Shown here piece after piece: positions 18,316 to 26,850 of a DNA stretch of 64,000 bases. The first letter of the stretch is position 1, and the number at the start of each line of letters is the position of its first letter. The stretch is from Dickeya oryzae (GTDB lineage: Bacteria > Pseudomonadota > Gammaproteobacteria > Enterobacterales > Enterobacteriaceae). The notes under the pieces were generated by a model. It made no database searches and was not told the DNA's origin. It saw only the letters and a list, made by a program, of their open reading frames with translations. The stretch is from positions 186,001-250,000 of the forward strand of contig NZ_ML762921.1 of the NCBI RefSeq assembly GCF_009372235.1, read 5' to 3'. The position numbers and the translations under genes were made by a program.

Positions 18316-19626
18316 ATGATGAATCGCTATCAGCACGCACTGTTATTTTCCTTCATGACGCTGGGTGCCATTGCCAGCAGCCATGCCTTCGCTGAAAAAA
18401 CACAGATTACTTTTTTATACAGCGACGACGACCCGGAACTGGTCCATTTCATGGAGCAGAAGGTGAAGACGTTTTCACAACATAACGATCATATTGACGT
18501 GAATTTTGTCAGCACCGGCTACAACGCGCTGCAAACCCAGTTGCCGATGCAACTGGCCGCCGGTCTGGGGCCGGATATCGCCAAAACCACCCAGATGGGC
18601 CTGCTCTCCTACACCCTCGACCTGCGCCCTTATCTGGCTGACCCGGCCGGATTTGAAAAACGCTACGGTGCTGGTATTGAAAAAATCATGCGTATCAAAG
18701 GGGTGCACAAAGACAACGCCCTGCCGGGTTTTGTCGCCTCCTGGACGGCCGACTTACCGTTCGTTAACGTGACGCTGTTCCAGCAAGCCGGTGTGCCACT
18801 GCCGCAACCGGGTTACACCATGGAACAACTGATGCAGGCCTCAAAACAGGTCGCCGCCAAAACCGGTGTCACCATTCCTTTTACCATTGACCGCAGTGGT
18901 TTTCGTTTCTCCGGCCCGGCGTATTCCTACGGTACCCGTTACGACAAAGATGGCCTGATTAACTTCCCCGACGCGGCCGCACAGGCGTGGATCAAAGACC
19001 TGAAACGATGGTCAGACGAAGGGATTTTCCCGCGTGAAATGTGGGGAGCGGCAGGCGGTGGACAATACAAGAGCATGGCGGACGACTTTGTGAACGGCAA
19101 CATCGTCACCTATTTCTCCGGCAACTGGCAGTTAAACCAGTTCAGTAAGCAAATCGGCAACGGCTTCGACTGGAAAATGCTCCCTGCCCCCTGCAAGGAA
19201 AAATGCATTTCAATGGGCGGTGCCACCTTTATTATGCCGTTCAAAACCAGCAAGCATCCGAAAGAAGTGGCGGAATTCATGGAGTGGCTGGGTAGCGATG
19301 CCATTCAGCGTGAAATCGCCGAGCGCTTTAATATTATCGTCGGTGCCGATATTCCCGACTTGCACTATCAGACCAAGGATCAGCACGTGATCGACGGCTT
19401 GAATACCGCACGTGCCGAAATCGCCAAAATCCCGGCGTATGTCTTCGACTGGGAAAAAATGGAGAGTCTGGGCGGCAATGAACTGTACCCGATTATCCTG
19501 ACCCGCTTTACGCAGTACCTGAACAATCAGGTTTCCTACGACGAGTATCTGCGCCTGACGGAAAACGACGTGAAACGGCTTAACCAGACGATTGCCGCCA
19601 ACCGGCAGCAACAGAAAGCACAGTAA
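18316..19626 (+). CDS. Sugar ABC transporter solute-binding protein
   Basis: This 436-residue periplasmic protein has a signal peptide ending near SHAFAEK (about residue 27) and the bilobed extracellular solute-binding family 1 pattern (QLPMQLAAGLGPDIAKTTQM, ANRQQQKAQ tail). A cysteine pair, PCKEKC, lies near residue 295. A second ATG three bases downstream (18319) is equally possible and slightly better spaced from GGGAG. It is divergent from the permease operon across a 539-base control region, and it is followed at four bases by the half-kinase gene. It delivers substrate to the MalF/MalG-like permeases; the ligand is unknown. Confidence 0.93.
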   Translation: MMNRYQHALLFSFMTLGAIASSHAFAEKTQITFLYSDDDPELVHFMEQKVKTFSQHNDHIDVNFVSTGYNALQTQLPMQLAAGLGPDIAKTTQMGLLSYTLDLRPYLADPAGFEKRYGAGIEKIMRIKGVHKDNALPGFVASWTADLPFVNVTLFQQAGVPLPQPGYTMEQLMQASKQVAAKTGVTIPFTIDRSGFRFSGPAYSYGTRYDKDGLINFPDAAAQAWIKDLKRWSDEGIFPREMWGAAGGGQYKSMADDFVNGNIVTYFSGNWQLNQFSKQIGNGFDWKMLPAPCKEKCISMGGATFIMPFKTSKHPKEVAEFMEWLGSDAIQREIAERFNIIVGADIPDLHYQTKDQHVIDGLNTARAEIAKIPAYVFDWEKMESLGGNELYPIILTRFTQYLNNQVSYDEYLRLTENDVKRLNQTIAANRQQQKAQ

Positions 19627-19629
19627 CGT

Positions 19630-20184
19630 ATGACACATCCACTGGTTCCGTTGCCGCTCAATGGTGACGTCCCGTTTGACTGGCAGACGGAATACACGTT
19701 CTGCCAGCAACGGTGGCCGGATGAAGACCGCTTTCTGGTTGTCACCGGCACCTTTACCCGGCTGCTATGCTGGCGGCAGGGTCGGTTGCAACACTATGGC
19801 GGCAACCTGTTTCCCGTGGGCGACCCGGCCAGTCAGGCGCGGCTTGGGCTGTGGGGCGTTCAAGCCATGCTGCAAGCCGTCGAGGGCATGACACCGCTCA
19901 CCCCGCTGGTCAGTACCTTGTTTGCCCGTTTCAATCACCAGATTGATCAAGTCGTCGAGTGGTCAAAGCAGGCCCAGGCCAGTGACTACGCCACGCTGGC
20001 GGCCGATATCCTCGCCCACCCTGCTGACCCGCTGGCCGTAGCGCTATTACAACGCTGCGCCCACGAACTGGCGCTGCTGTTACGCTTGCCAGACATCGCA
20101 GAACACGCGCCAGAGCAAGTCTGCTTTAGCGGTGCGCTGGCCTCGGCGTGTCTGCCTTACCTGACTCAGGAGGCCCGTTCATGA
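19630..20184 (+). CDS. Half-length BadF/GlcNAc-kinase-like paralogue, probably inactive
   Basis: The 184-residue protein matches only the C-terminal half of the kinase encoded next to it. Its VVTGTFTRLLCW, GNLFPVGDPASQARLGLWG and ALLQRCAHELALLL blocks line up with VIAGTGSCGLAW, GHEFPISDQGSGARLGLAA and SLLQQTAREVEGLL of that kinase. The N-terminal phosphate loop (DGGGTG) is absent, and the second phosphate loop has changed from GTGSC to GTFTR, so ATP binding as in the intact kinase is unlikely. The frame is open and only three bases separate it from the previous gene, so the missing half is not hidden by a frameshift. Its stop overlaps the ATG of the kinase. A regulatory or heterodimer role is possible. 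Confidence 0.75.
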   Translation: MTHPLVPLPLNGDVPFDWQTEYTFCQQRWPDEDRFLVVTGTFTRLLCWRQGRLQHYGGNLFPVGDPASQARLGLWGVQAMLQAVEGMTPLTPLVSTLFARFNHQIDQVVEWSKQAQASDYATLAADILAHPADPLAVALLQRCAHELALLLRLPDIAEHAPEQVCFSGALASACLPYLTQEARS

Positions 20185-21074
20185 CCGCCACACCTTATAC
20201 CGGGGAAGCACTTTATGCCGGTGTTGACGGCGGCGGCACCGGTTGTCGGGCGCGCATTTATCGGGCTGACGGCACGCCGCTCGGACAGGGTGTGGGTGGT
20301 CGCGCCAATCTGTTACTGGGCGTGGAAACGGTACGTCACGCGGTGGATGAGGCGTTGTTGCAGGCACTGGAGCACAGCGGGCTACCGTCGCAGGATCGCG
20401 CGCGTTTACACGTCGGCCTGGCGCTGGCCGGTGCCGAACATCGCCGCGCTTATCAGGCATTTCTGGCACTGCCTTCTCCTGATGCCGCACAGGTGCTCAA
20501 TACCGATGCGCTGGGTGCCTGTCTGGCGGTGAACCGGGGGAACGACGCCGGGGTCGTGATCGCTGGCACCGGCTCTTGTGGTTTGGCCTGGCATCAACGC
20601 ACCATCACCGCCTACGGCGGCCATGAATTTCCGATTTCCGATCAGGGTAGCGGCGCGCGTCTCGGGCTGGCGGCCCTGCAACACCTGTGGGGTGTCAGAC
20701 AAGGGTGGGCGACGCCATCGGCGTTAAGTCAGCAACAGACGCTGCCGTTTGATAACGACGCGGACGCCGCGACCTGGCTGAATCAAGCCAGGCCGGGCGA
20801 CTACGCTCGTTTTGCCCGGCCGGTGTTTGACTGCGCCCGTCAGGGCGATGCGCTGTCAATCAGCCTGCTGCAACAGACCGCCCGCGAGGTGGAAGGGTTG
20901 CTGGCCGCCGTAGCGGCCCATGACCTGCCACGCCTGTCGCTGATGGGGAGCATCGGGTTGCATATTCGCCCCTGGCTGACAGAAAGCTGGCAGCAACGGC
21001 TGTCGCCACCTGACGGCGATGCACTGGACGGCGCACGGCTGATTGCGCTGCACGGTTACGCGCTCTATACCTGA
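20181..21074 (+). CDS. BadF/BcrAD-type (N-acetylglucosamine kinase-like) sugar kinase
   Basis: This 297-residue ASKHA-fold protein has phosphate loop 1 YAGVDGGGTGCRARIYRA near residue 10, a connecting NTDALGACLAV segment, phosphate loop 2 VIAGTGSCGLAW and the conserved GHEFPISDQGSGARLG block. I set the start at ATG 20181, which overlaps the previous stop (ATGA) and follows CAGGAGG; the open frame extends further upstream but only into the half-kinase gene. The family phosphorylates amino sugars and related sugars with ATP. Coming last in the binding-protein operon, it probably phosphorylates the monosaccharide released from the imported oligosaccharide. An amino sugar is the family-typical substrate, but this is inference. 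Confidence 0.85.
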   Translation: MTATPYTGEALYAGVDGGGTGCRARIYRADGTPLGQGVGGRANLLLGVETVRHAVDEALLQALEHSGLPSQDRARLHVGLALAGAEHRRAYQAFLALPSPDAAQVLNTDALGACLAVNRGNDAGVVIAGTGSCGLAWHQRTITAYGGHEFPISDQGSGARLGLAALQHLWGVRQGWATPSALSQQQTLPFDNDADAATWLNQARPGDYARFARPVFDCARQGDALSISLLQQTAREVEGLLAAVAAHDLPRLSLMGSIGLHIRPWLTESWQQRLSPPDGDALDGARLIALHGYALYT

Positions 21075-21472
21075 TGCGTTCGTGATGCCTGACGCCAGTT
21101 CGGGCACTACTGTTCGGGCAATACTATGCCACCGGTTACACCGGTATATCTCGCGCCTGACGCTGGTTTGTCCAACACCCCAATATCAGACACACGGGTA
21201 TGTTATCCGCTTGCTCACACCCCCACTCGCTATATAAAAAAATGCACAACGATAATCCTCCTGAATGTGGCAAAGTGAAAAAATAAAATGCGACAAAATA
21301 TGTAATCCCGCAGAGTCACTCACCCACCTTGTCGCGACAAGCCCCAGAGGGGTGAGCGGCAACATTTATCCCCCCAAACGCTAACCTGACGCCCTCTGCC
21401 AGCCTGCTCGCCTCATCCCCCAGCGCCGCAGAGGCCCTGACACATTTTCTTACCTCTCATCGACTGGCATAA

Positions 21473-21498
21473 AATCGTTATGTTATATTATAACGATT
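21473..21498. promoter_or_regulatory. Zur-like operator
   Basis: A perfect 9-base inverted repeat (AATCGTTAT / ATAACGATT) is separated by eight AT-rich bases and contains the ATGTTATA-TATAACG core typical of enterobacterial Zur boxes. It begins 16 bases before the GTG of the small membrane-peptide gene and overlaps a plausible TAAAAT -10 element. Zinc-loaded Zur bound here would shut off the importer operon. Confidence 0.75.
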
Positions 21499-21513
21499 CT
21501 GATGGAGGATACT

Positions 21514-21618
21514 GTGACCAGTCTTTACGCTTTTTCCGCTGTGGCCCGGCTGGGTATCGCCGGTGTGTTGCTGGTGCTGTTATGGGGTTTGATTTCCTGG
21601 GCGGTGGCACTGGCATGA
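21514..21618 (+). CDS. Small membrane protein preceding the zinc importer genes
   Basis: This 34-residue open frame starts at GTG 21514, six bases after a good GGAGGA site. It encodes MTSLYAFSAV followed by one strongly hydrophobic helix (about residues 12-34, with GIAGVLLVLLWGLI). Its TGA at 21616-21618 overlaps the ATG of the ABC ATPase (ATGA), which otherwise lacks a clear ribosome-binding site, so translation of the ATPase probably depends on this frame. It lies directly under the Zur-like box. It could be a functional transporter subunit or just a coupling peptide; I know no named family. Confidence 0.65.
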   Translation: MTSLYAFSAVARLGIAGVLLVLLWGLISWAVALA

Positions 21619-22316
21619 TCGCATTACATTCACTGACATTTGGTTATTCGGGCCAGCCCCCGCTGGGTACGCTGGACGGATGCTTTGACAGCGGTTCGCT
21701 GACCGCCATTATCGGCGCGAACGGCGCAGGCAAATCCACCTTGCTTAAAACGCTGGCCGGTCTGTTGCCACCACTGGGCGGTCATTTCTGTATGGCACCC
21801 CAGGCACGACGCCAGTTAGGTTACCTGCCCCAACTGACCGAATTTGATCGCCAGTTTCCACTGAGCGTTAACGACCTGGTGTTGATGGGGTGCGTCCCGC
21901 ATTGCGGGATGTTCGGCCGTATTTCCGGTGCGTGGCGAAAAAAAGCCACCGAAGCGCTGGATACCGTCGGCATGACGGAATTCGCACCGGCGCACATCGG
22001 CACGCTTTCCGGCGGCCAGTTACAACGCGTACTGTTTGCCCGACTGCTGGTGATGCAGTCGCCGGTTATTCTGCTGGATGAACCCTTTACCGGTATCGAT
22101 GCTCAGACTACCCGCACCCTGCTGGCCGTTATCCGGCAGTTGCATCAGGAAGGACATACTATTCTGGCGGTGCTGCATGACCTGGAACAGGTGGAAGCCC
22201 ACTTTCCCCGCGTACTGATGCTCAGTGCAGAAGGCCATCGTTGGGGTGAGAGTCCCGATGTATTACCTACCCCCACGGCCGTAGCCACGCCGCCACAACT
22301 GAGGCTGGTGCCATGA
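21615..22316 (+). CDS. Zinc-type metal ABC transporter ATPase
   Basis: This 233-residue ATPase has Walker A GANGAGKST (about 33-41), signature LSGGQLQRVLFARLL, Walker B VILLDEPFTGID and an H-loop AVLHDLEQV. I start it at ATG 21615, overlapping the stop of the 34-residue frame; a longer frame from 21480 would run through the operator region and is out of frame with the small gene. It ends in ATGA overlap with the permease gene. It fits the ZnuC/SitB/AztA branch. With the binding protein's ligand pattern and the Zur-like box, zinc is the likely metal. Confidence 0.93.
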   Translation: MIALHSLTFGYSGQPPLGTLDGCFDSGSLTAIIGANGAGKSTLLKTLAGLLPPLGGHFCMAPQARRQLGYLPQLTEFDRQFPLSVNDLVLMGCVPHCGMFGRISGAWRKKATEALDTVGMTEFAPAHIGTLSGGQLQRVLFARLLVMQSPVILLDEPFTGIDAQTTRTLLAVIRQLHQEGHTILAVLHDLEQVEAHFPRVLMLSAEGHRWGESPDVLPTPTAVATPPQLRLVP

Positions 22317-23167
22317 CGTTACTGCATCTGTTGACCGAGCCATTTGGCGATTTCGGTTTTATGCGTCGGGCGCTGGTGGGTTGTCTGGCACTGACCCTGA
22401 GCGCCGCGCCACTCGGCTGTTTCTTACTGCTGCGCCGGATGAGCCTGATCGGTGATGCGCTGTCCCACGCGGTGTTACCGGGAGTGGCAATCGGCTACCT
22501 GATATCGGGCATGTCGCTGGTCGCGATGGGGGTCGGTGGTTTCATCGCCGGGCTGGCGGTGGCCATGTTGTCTGGCGTGGTTAGCCGCCATACCGAACTG
22601 AAAGAAGATGCCAGTTTCGCCGGGTTTTACCTCGGCTCGCTGGCGCTGGGCGTCACGCTGGTATCGCTGCGCGGCTCCAGTGTCGACCTGTTGCACGTGC
22701 TGTTCGGTTCTATTCTGGCTATCGACGCCAGCGCACTGATCACCATCGGCACCATCAGTTCCTGTTCGGTGCTGGTACTGGCGTTGATCTACCGGGCGCT
22801 GGTGATCGAGTCGTTTGACGTCACCTTTCTGAAAATTCTGTCGCGCCGCTCGCGGGCATTAATCCACGGCCTGTTTTTGTCGCTGGTAGTGCTCAATCTG
22901 GTGGCAGGCTTCCAGTTACTCGGCACGCTGATGGCCGTCGGCATGATGATGCTACCGGCCGCCTGCGCCCGTTTCTGGAGTCAACGTCTGCCCATCATGC
23001 TGCTAACAGCAGTGGGTATCGGTGCCTGCGCCAGTCTGGTGGGGCTGACCTGGTCTTATTACGCTGATTTGCCGGCAGGCCCGGCGGTCATTCTCACCAC
23101 CACGCTATTTTTCTGCTTTTCGGTACTGTTTGGCTCTAATGGCGGCATGTTACGCACACGTCGCTGA
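22313..23167 (+). CDS. Metal ABC transporter permease (ZnuB/AztB-type)
   Basis: The 284-residue protein is an ABC-3 family permease with about eight to nine membrane helices and the family segments RRMSLIGDALSHAVLPGVA and GTLMAVGMMMLPAACARF. Its ATG overlaps the ATPase stop. It forms the inner-membrane channel of the importer with the ATPase encoded upstream and the binding protein encoded 41 bases downstream. No substrate-specific feature can be read from the permease itself. Confidence 0.95.
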   Translation: MTLLHLLTEPFGDFGFMRRALVGCLALTLSAAPLGCFLLLRRMSLIGDALSHAVLPGVAIGYLISGMSLVAMGVGGFIAGLAVAMLSGVVSRHTELKEDASFAGFYLGSLALGVTLVSLRGSSVDLLHVLFGSILAIDASALITIGTISSCSVLVLALIYRALVIESFDVTFLKILSRRSRALIHGLFLSLVVLNLVAGFQLLGTLMAVGMMMLPAACARFWSQRLPIMLLTAVGIGACASLVGLTWSYYADLPAGPAVILTTTLFFCFSVLFGSNGGMLRTRR

Positions 23168-23208
23168 CACATCATGGTTTTGCATGGCAACGAGATGAAG
23201 GGGAAAAG

Positions 23209-24087
23209 ATGAAACGTTCCATTTTGGTTATGACACTGTCCAGCCTGTTACTGAGTCCACTGGCGATGGCAAAAGAGTTGAATGTGGTGGCAAGTTTCTC
23301 GGTGCTGGGCGATATGGTCAGCCAGATTGGCGGCCAATACGTCCACGTCACCGATCTGGTGCAACCGAATGGTGACCCGCATGAATTCGAACCGTCGCCG
23401 AAAGACAGCAAAACCCTGTCACAGGCGGACGTCGTCTTTGTCAGCGGGCTGGGGCTGGAAGGCTGGCTGGACCGTCTGGTGAAAGCCTCGGGCTACAAAG
23501 GTGAAGTGATTACCGCGTCGAACGGCATCAAAACACTGAAAATGGAAGAAGATGGGAAAACCATCACCGATCCGCACGCCTGGAACAGCATGAAAAACGG
23601 CATCGTCTATGCCCATAACATTGTCAATGCGCTGGTCAAAGCAGACCCGGATCACGCCGACGATTATCGTAAACAGGGCGACAGCTACATCCAGCAGTTG
23701 CAGCAACTGGATAATTACGCCACCCAGACGTTTGCCGCCATCCCGAAAGAGAAACGTAAAGTACTGACCAGCCATGATGCGTTTGGCTATTTCGCTGCCG
23801 CCTACGGGGTGCGTTTCCTGTCGCCGGTGGGCTACTCCACCGAGTCGGAAGCCAGCAGTAAAACCGTGGCTAAACTGATCAATCAGATCAAGAAAGAGCA
23901 CGTGAAACTGTACTTTATCGAGAACCAGACCGACCCACGTCTGGTGAAACAAATCGCCGATGCCAGCGGCGCACAGCCGGGCGGCGAGCTTTACCCGGAA
24001 GCGCTGACCGACAGCAACGGCCCCGCCGCCACCTACACGGCAGCGTTCAAACACAATGTCGATACCATCGCGGCTGGCATGAAGTAA
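23209..24087 (+). CDS. Metal ABC transporter substrate-binding protein, zinc-type
   Basis: This 292-residue cluster A-I binding protein has a signal peptide cleaved near AMAKEL (residue 22). Likely metal ligands are the His in GDPHEFEPS, the His in DPHAWNS, the His in TSHDAFGYF and an Asp in LTDSNG. A His rather than Glu at the third position points to zinc rather than manganese in this family. The His-rich loop of ZnuA is absent, so it is more like AztC/TroA forms. It has a good GAAGGGG site and is followed by a strong hairpin at 24106-24130. Confidence 0.93.
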   Translation: MKRSILVMTLSSLLLSPLAMAKELNVVASFSVLGDMVSQIGGQYVHVTDLVQPNGDPHEFEPSPKDSKTLSQADVVFVSGLGLEGWLDRLVKASGYKGEVITASNGIKTLKMEEDGKTITDPHAWNSMKNGIVYAHNIVNALVKADPDHADDYRKQGDSYIQQLQQLDNYATQTFAAIPKEKRKVLTSHDAFGYFAAAYGVRFLSPVGYSTESEASSKTVAKLINQIKKEHVKLYFIENQTDPRLVKQIADASGAQPGGELYPEALTDSNGPAATYTAAFKHNVDTIAAGMK

Positions 24088-24105
24088 GCGAGTAAGTCGT
24101 CATCA

Positions 24106-24130
24106 GGTTGCCCGGTCTCGCCGGGCAACC
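24106..24130 (+). terminator. Hairpin after the zinc importer operon
   Basis: A perfect 10-bp stem GGTTGCCCGG / CCGGGCAACC encloses TCTCG. It starts 19 bases after the binding-protein stop. There is no T-tract, so it may act as an mRNA 3' stabiliser or inefficient terminator. Confidence 0.55.
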
Positions 24131-24343
24131 CGTAACCCGCCTCTTGTCACCGCACCACGCTAGCGCCTCACTCACTATCTGCTTATTATCCAATCTGCTT
24201 ATCGTCCGATAGCCCCTCATACCAGTTTCGATTATGCTGATAGCGCGATAACGCTCCGGTTCATCGTGCGAAGGCATACCACACTCGCTCCCGCCGTCAT
24301 CTGACAGACAGCATCGATCAACTCAGGTCACAGAAGGAATACT

Positions 24344-24910
24344 ATGTTGAAGTTCGGCGTATTTTGCGGTTCCGCTCCCGGTAACAACGCGATTTATCAG
24401 CAACAGACGCAATCCCTCATCCGCTATCTGGTCAGCCAAAACGCTGGCATTGTCTACGGCGGTGGCAAAGTAGGCCTGATGGGACTGGTGGCGGATACGG
24501 CACTGGCCTGTGGTGGTCAGGTAACCGGGGTTATCCCTAAGCATCTGGTGAACAAGGAGCTGGCGCACCCGACGCTCACTGAACTGGTTATCACCGAAGA
24601 CATGCATGAGCGTAAAGCGAAAATGGCGGAACTGGCGGATGTTTTCATCGCGTTGCCGGGCGGTGCAGGTACGCTGGAAGAGATCATCGAACAATGGACC
24701 TGGGCACAGTTGGGCCTGCATCACAAAGCCTGCATCCTGTTCAACGTCAACGGCTACTATGACGGCTTTATCGACTTTGTCGCCCGCACCGTGCGCGATG
24801 GCTTCATGAAGCAGGCCTACCTCGACATGCTGATCGTCTCAGACAGCCCCGAAGCGGTGTGGGATAAAGCGCTGTCTTATCAGCCGCCTAAAGCCAAATG
24901 GGATCAATAA
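24344..24910 (+). CDS. LOG-family nucleotide phosphoribohydrolase-like protein
   Basis: This 188-residue Rossmann-fold protein belongs to the TIGR00730/LOG family. It has the nucleotide-binding GGGKVGLMG segment and the signature PGGAGTLEE near residue 105. Family members hydrolyse nucleoside 5'-monophosphates; plant and some bacterial members release free cytokinin from its riboside monophosphate. The start is supported by AGAAGGAAT upstream. It stands alone, 257 bases from the zinc operon. Whether it activates cytokinin, acts as a general nucleotide hydrolase or something else cannot be settled from sequence. Confidence 0.93.
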   Translation: MLKFGVFCGSAPGNNAIYQQQTQSLIRYLVSQNAGIVYGGGKVGLMGLVADTALACGGQVTGVIPKHLVNKELAHPTLTELVITEDMHERKAKMAELADVFIALPGGAGTLEEIIEQWTWAQLGLHHKACILFNVNGYYDGFIDFVARTVRDGFMKQAYLDMLIVSDSPEAVWDKALSYQPPKAKWDQ

Positions 24911-25015
24911 CCCAGGCGGATAAACACAGGCAAGGGTGACGGGTACGGATATCTCAACGCCGTCATTCTTCACTCAGCCCTCAGCCCTGATCATCACTGA
25001 TGTACAAGCCGCCGT

Positions 25016-25840
25016 TCAGCGGCTTTCTACACTCACCAGTTGCAGCATAAAGGGTTGACCTCGTAACTGACGCTCCACGTCTGGCGACAGGCCGCTGTCC
25101 GTGATGATATCGGTCAGTTCATTCAACGCAGATACGCAAAACAGCGAGTAAGCGCCGTATTTGCTGCTGTCGGCCAGCAACACCCGACGGCTGGCGTTCA
25201 TGCCCAGATCCTGTTTGATGCCCGCTTTTTCTTCCGTGGGGGTGGTAATGCCTTTCTCCAGGCTCCACGAGTTACAGCTGATAAAGGCAATATCCGGATA
25301 GACGCTGCGTAACAAACGGCGACCGTGCTCGCCGATGCAGGACTGGCTGCTATCGTCGATACGCCCACCGATGATCGTCACTTCTATCTGCTTGAACTCA
25401 GAGAGAAACAGCGCTATCTGCAAATCAGCGGTGATCACCCGCAGCGGCAGATGCGTCAGGTTACGTGCCAGTTCCAGCATGGTGGTACCGGCATCCAACA
25501 CCACCGCATTTCCCGGCTGCACCAGTGTCGCCGCCCGTCGGGCGATGGCCTGCTTTTCCGCCAGGCTGCGCTGCAGCTTTTCATTGGTGGTCGGCTGAGA
25601 AGGGATGAAACGGTTGAGCGTCACCCCGCCGTGACTACGGCTGATGACGCCCTGCTCGTCGAGCTTGATCAAATCGCGGCGAATGGTCGCCGGGGACGCA
25701 TCAATGACCGTCACAAGTTCATCCACCGTCACCAGATTATGGCTTTTCAGATAATCCAGAATCTGATCAAGACGGCTTTGTCCTCTCACTCGTTCTCCAT
25801 TTACGCGTAACGTATCAGTCAATGTTGCACCCCACGACAT
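25016..25840 (-). CDS. DeoR/GlpR-family transcriptional regulator
   Basis: This 274-residue regulator has a DeoR helix-turn-helix (about residues 20-75; [20 protein letters not shown]) and a DeoR sensor domain with [16 protein letters not shown] and [12 protein letters not shown] used ATG 25840 rather than the TTG at 25846, although either is compatible with GGAG upstream. It is last in the minus-strand operon DUF1537 kinase - PdxA2 - regulator. DeoR regulators respond to phosphorylated sugars; a phosphorylated C4 or triose intermediate of this pathway is a reasonable effector. Repeats at 28162-28190 are candidate binding sites. Confidence 0.92.
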   Translation of the reverse strand: MSWGATLTDTLRVNGERVRGQSRLDQILDYLKSHNLVTVDELVTVIDASPATIRRDLIKLDEQGVISRSHGGVTLNRFIPSQPTTNEKLQRSLAEKQAIARRAATLVQPGNAVVLDAGTTMLELARNLTHLPLRVITADLQIALFLSEFKQIEVTIIGGRIDDSSQSCIGEHGRRLLRSVYPDIAFISCNSWSLEKGITTPTEEKAGIKQDLGMNASRRVLLADSSKYGAYSLFCVSALNELTDIITDSGLSPDVERQLRGQPFMLQLVSVESR

Positions 25841-25869
25841 CTTCAACAGGCTCCATATCCGCGATTATA

Positions 25870-26850
25870 TCAGGCCAGTTGCATCGCCAGTTTGATGGAG
25901 ATCGCCATGCTGTCAGACTTCGCTTTACCTGTCCAGGCGATATCAAACGCGGTACCGTGGTCCGCCGAGGTGCGGATAAACGGTAATCCGGCGGTGATAT
26001 TCACACCATCATAAAAGCCCAGCAGCTTAAGTGGAATATGCCCCTGATCGTGGTACATCGCCACCACCATGTCATATTGCCCTTCGTATGCCTGCAGGTA
26101 CACCGTATCCGGCGGGCATGGGCCATAGGCGTCGATACCTTTGGCTTTCATCGCCTCGATGGACGGGCCGACAATAGTAATTTCTTCATCACCAAACAAG
26201 CCGTTTTCACCCGCATGTGGGTTCACCCCGGCAACCGCAATGCGCGGAGCCTGATAGCCCACACGTTTGAGGAAGGTATCCGCCATCGCAATCACGGTTT
26301 CGACCCGATCACGGTTAAGCGTATCCAGGAATTTGCGCAAGGCAATATGGGTTGTGACATGAATCACTTTCAGTTTATCGGTATACAGCACCATCGCGTA
26401 GTCACGGCTGTGGGTCAGCTTCGCCAGCAACTCGGTGTGCCCCGGATAGAGGTGACCGGCGGAGTGCAGCGCCTCTTTGTTGAGCGGCGCAGTAGCAATC
26501 GCATGGACTTCGCCCGCCATCGCCAGCTCGGTGGCGCGTTTCACGCAACGGTAGGCCAGATCGCCCGCCTGCGCCTGCACCACGCCTTGCTTGAGGCCCT
26601 GTGGGTCAGCCAGCGGCTCGTTGATCACGTTGATAACGCCAGGAGCGAAACGTGCGTCGGCAGGCCGTTCGATTTCGTTGAGCTCGACCTGCGGCACAAC
26701 GCCTAACGCCAGAATACGGCGCAGCGTCTGTACGCAGCCCACCACCACCGCCGGTGCGCCGGACAGTTCGCCTTCGGCCAACGACTTGATGATGATTTCC
26801 GGGCCGATGCCCGCCGGGTCACCCATAGTTACCGCAATAATTTTACTCAC
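25870..26850 (-). CDS. pdxA2: PdxA2-type 4-phospho-D-threonate dehydrogenase
   Basis: The 326-residue protein is a PdxA-family NAD-dependent metal dehydrogenase, with [11 protein letters not shown] at the N-terminus, [25 protein letters not shown] and [10 protein letters not shown]. True PdxA acts in pyridoxal phosphate synthesis. The PdxA2 branch, paired with a DUF1537 kinase as here, oxidises and decarboxylates 4-phospho-threonate or 4-phospho-erythronate to dihydroxyacetone phosphate. I start it at GTG 26850, which follows GAGGAGAG and overlaps the kinase stop by eight bases. The pairing and overlap make a role in acid-sugar catabolism much more likely than cofactor synthesis. Confidence 0.9.
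   Translation of the reverse strand: MSKIIAVTMGDPAGIGPEIIIKSLAEGELSGAPAVVVGCVQTLRRILALGVVPQVELNEIERPADARFAPGVINVINEPLADPQGLKQGVVQAQAGDLAYRCVKRATELAMAGEVHAIATAPLNKEALHSAGHLYPGHTELLAKLTHSRDYAMVLYTDKLKVIHVTTHIALRKFLDTLNRDRVETVIAMADTFLKRVGYQAPRIAVAGVNPHAGENGLFGDEEITIVGPSIEAMKAKGIDAYGPCPPDTVYLQAYEGQYDMVVAMYHDQGHIPLKLLGFYDGVNITAGLPFIRTSADHGTAFDIAWTGKAKSDSMAISIKLAMQLA

Noticed and set aside
25870-26850. Reading the PdxA-family gene as the vitamin B6 biosynthetic pdxA
   Set aside because: It overlaps a DUF1537 kinase gene, the signature of the PdxA2 catabolic branch; true pdxA sits with surA and ksgA in enterobacteria.
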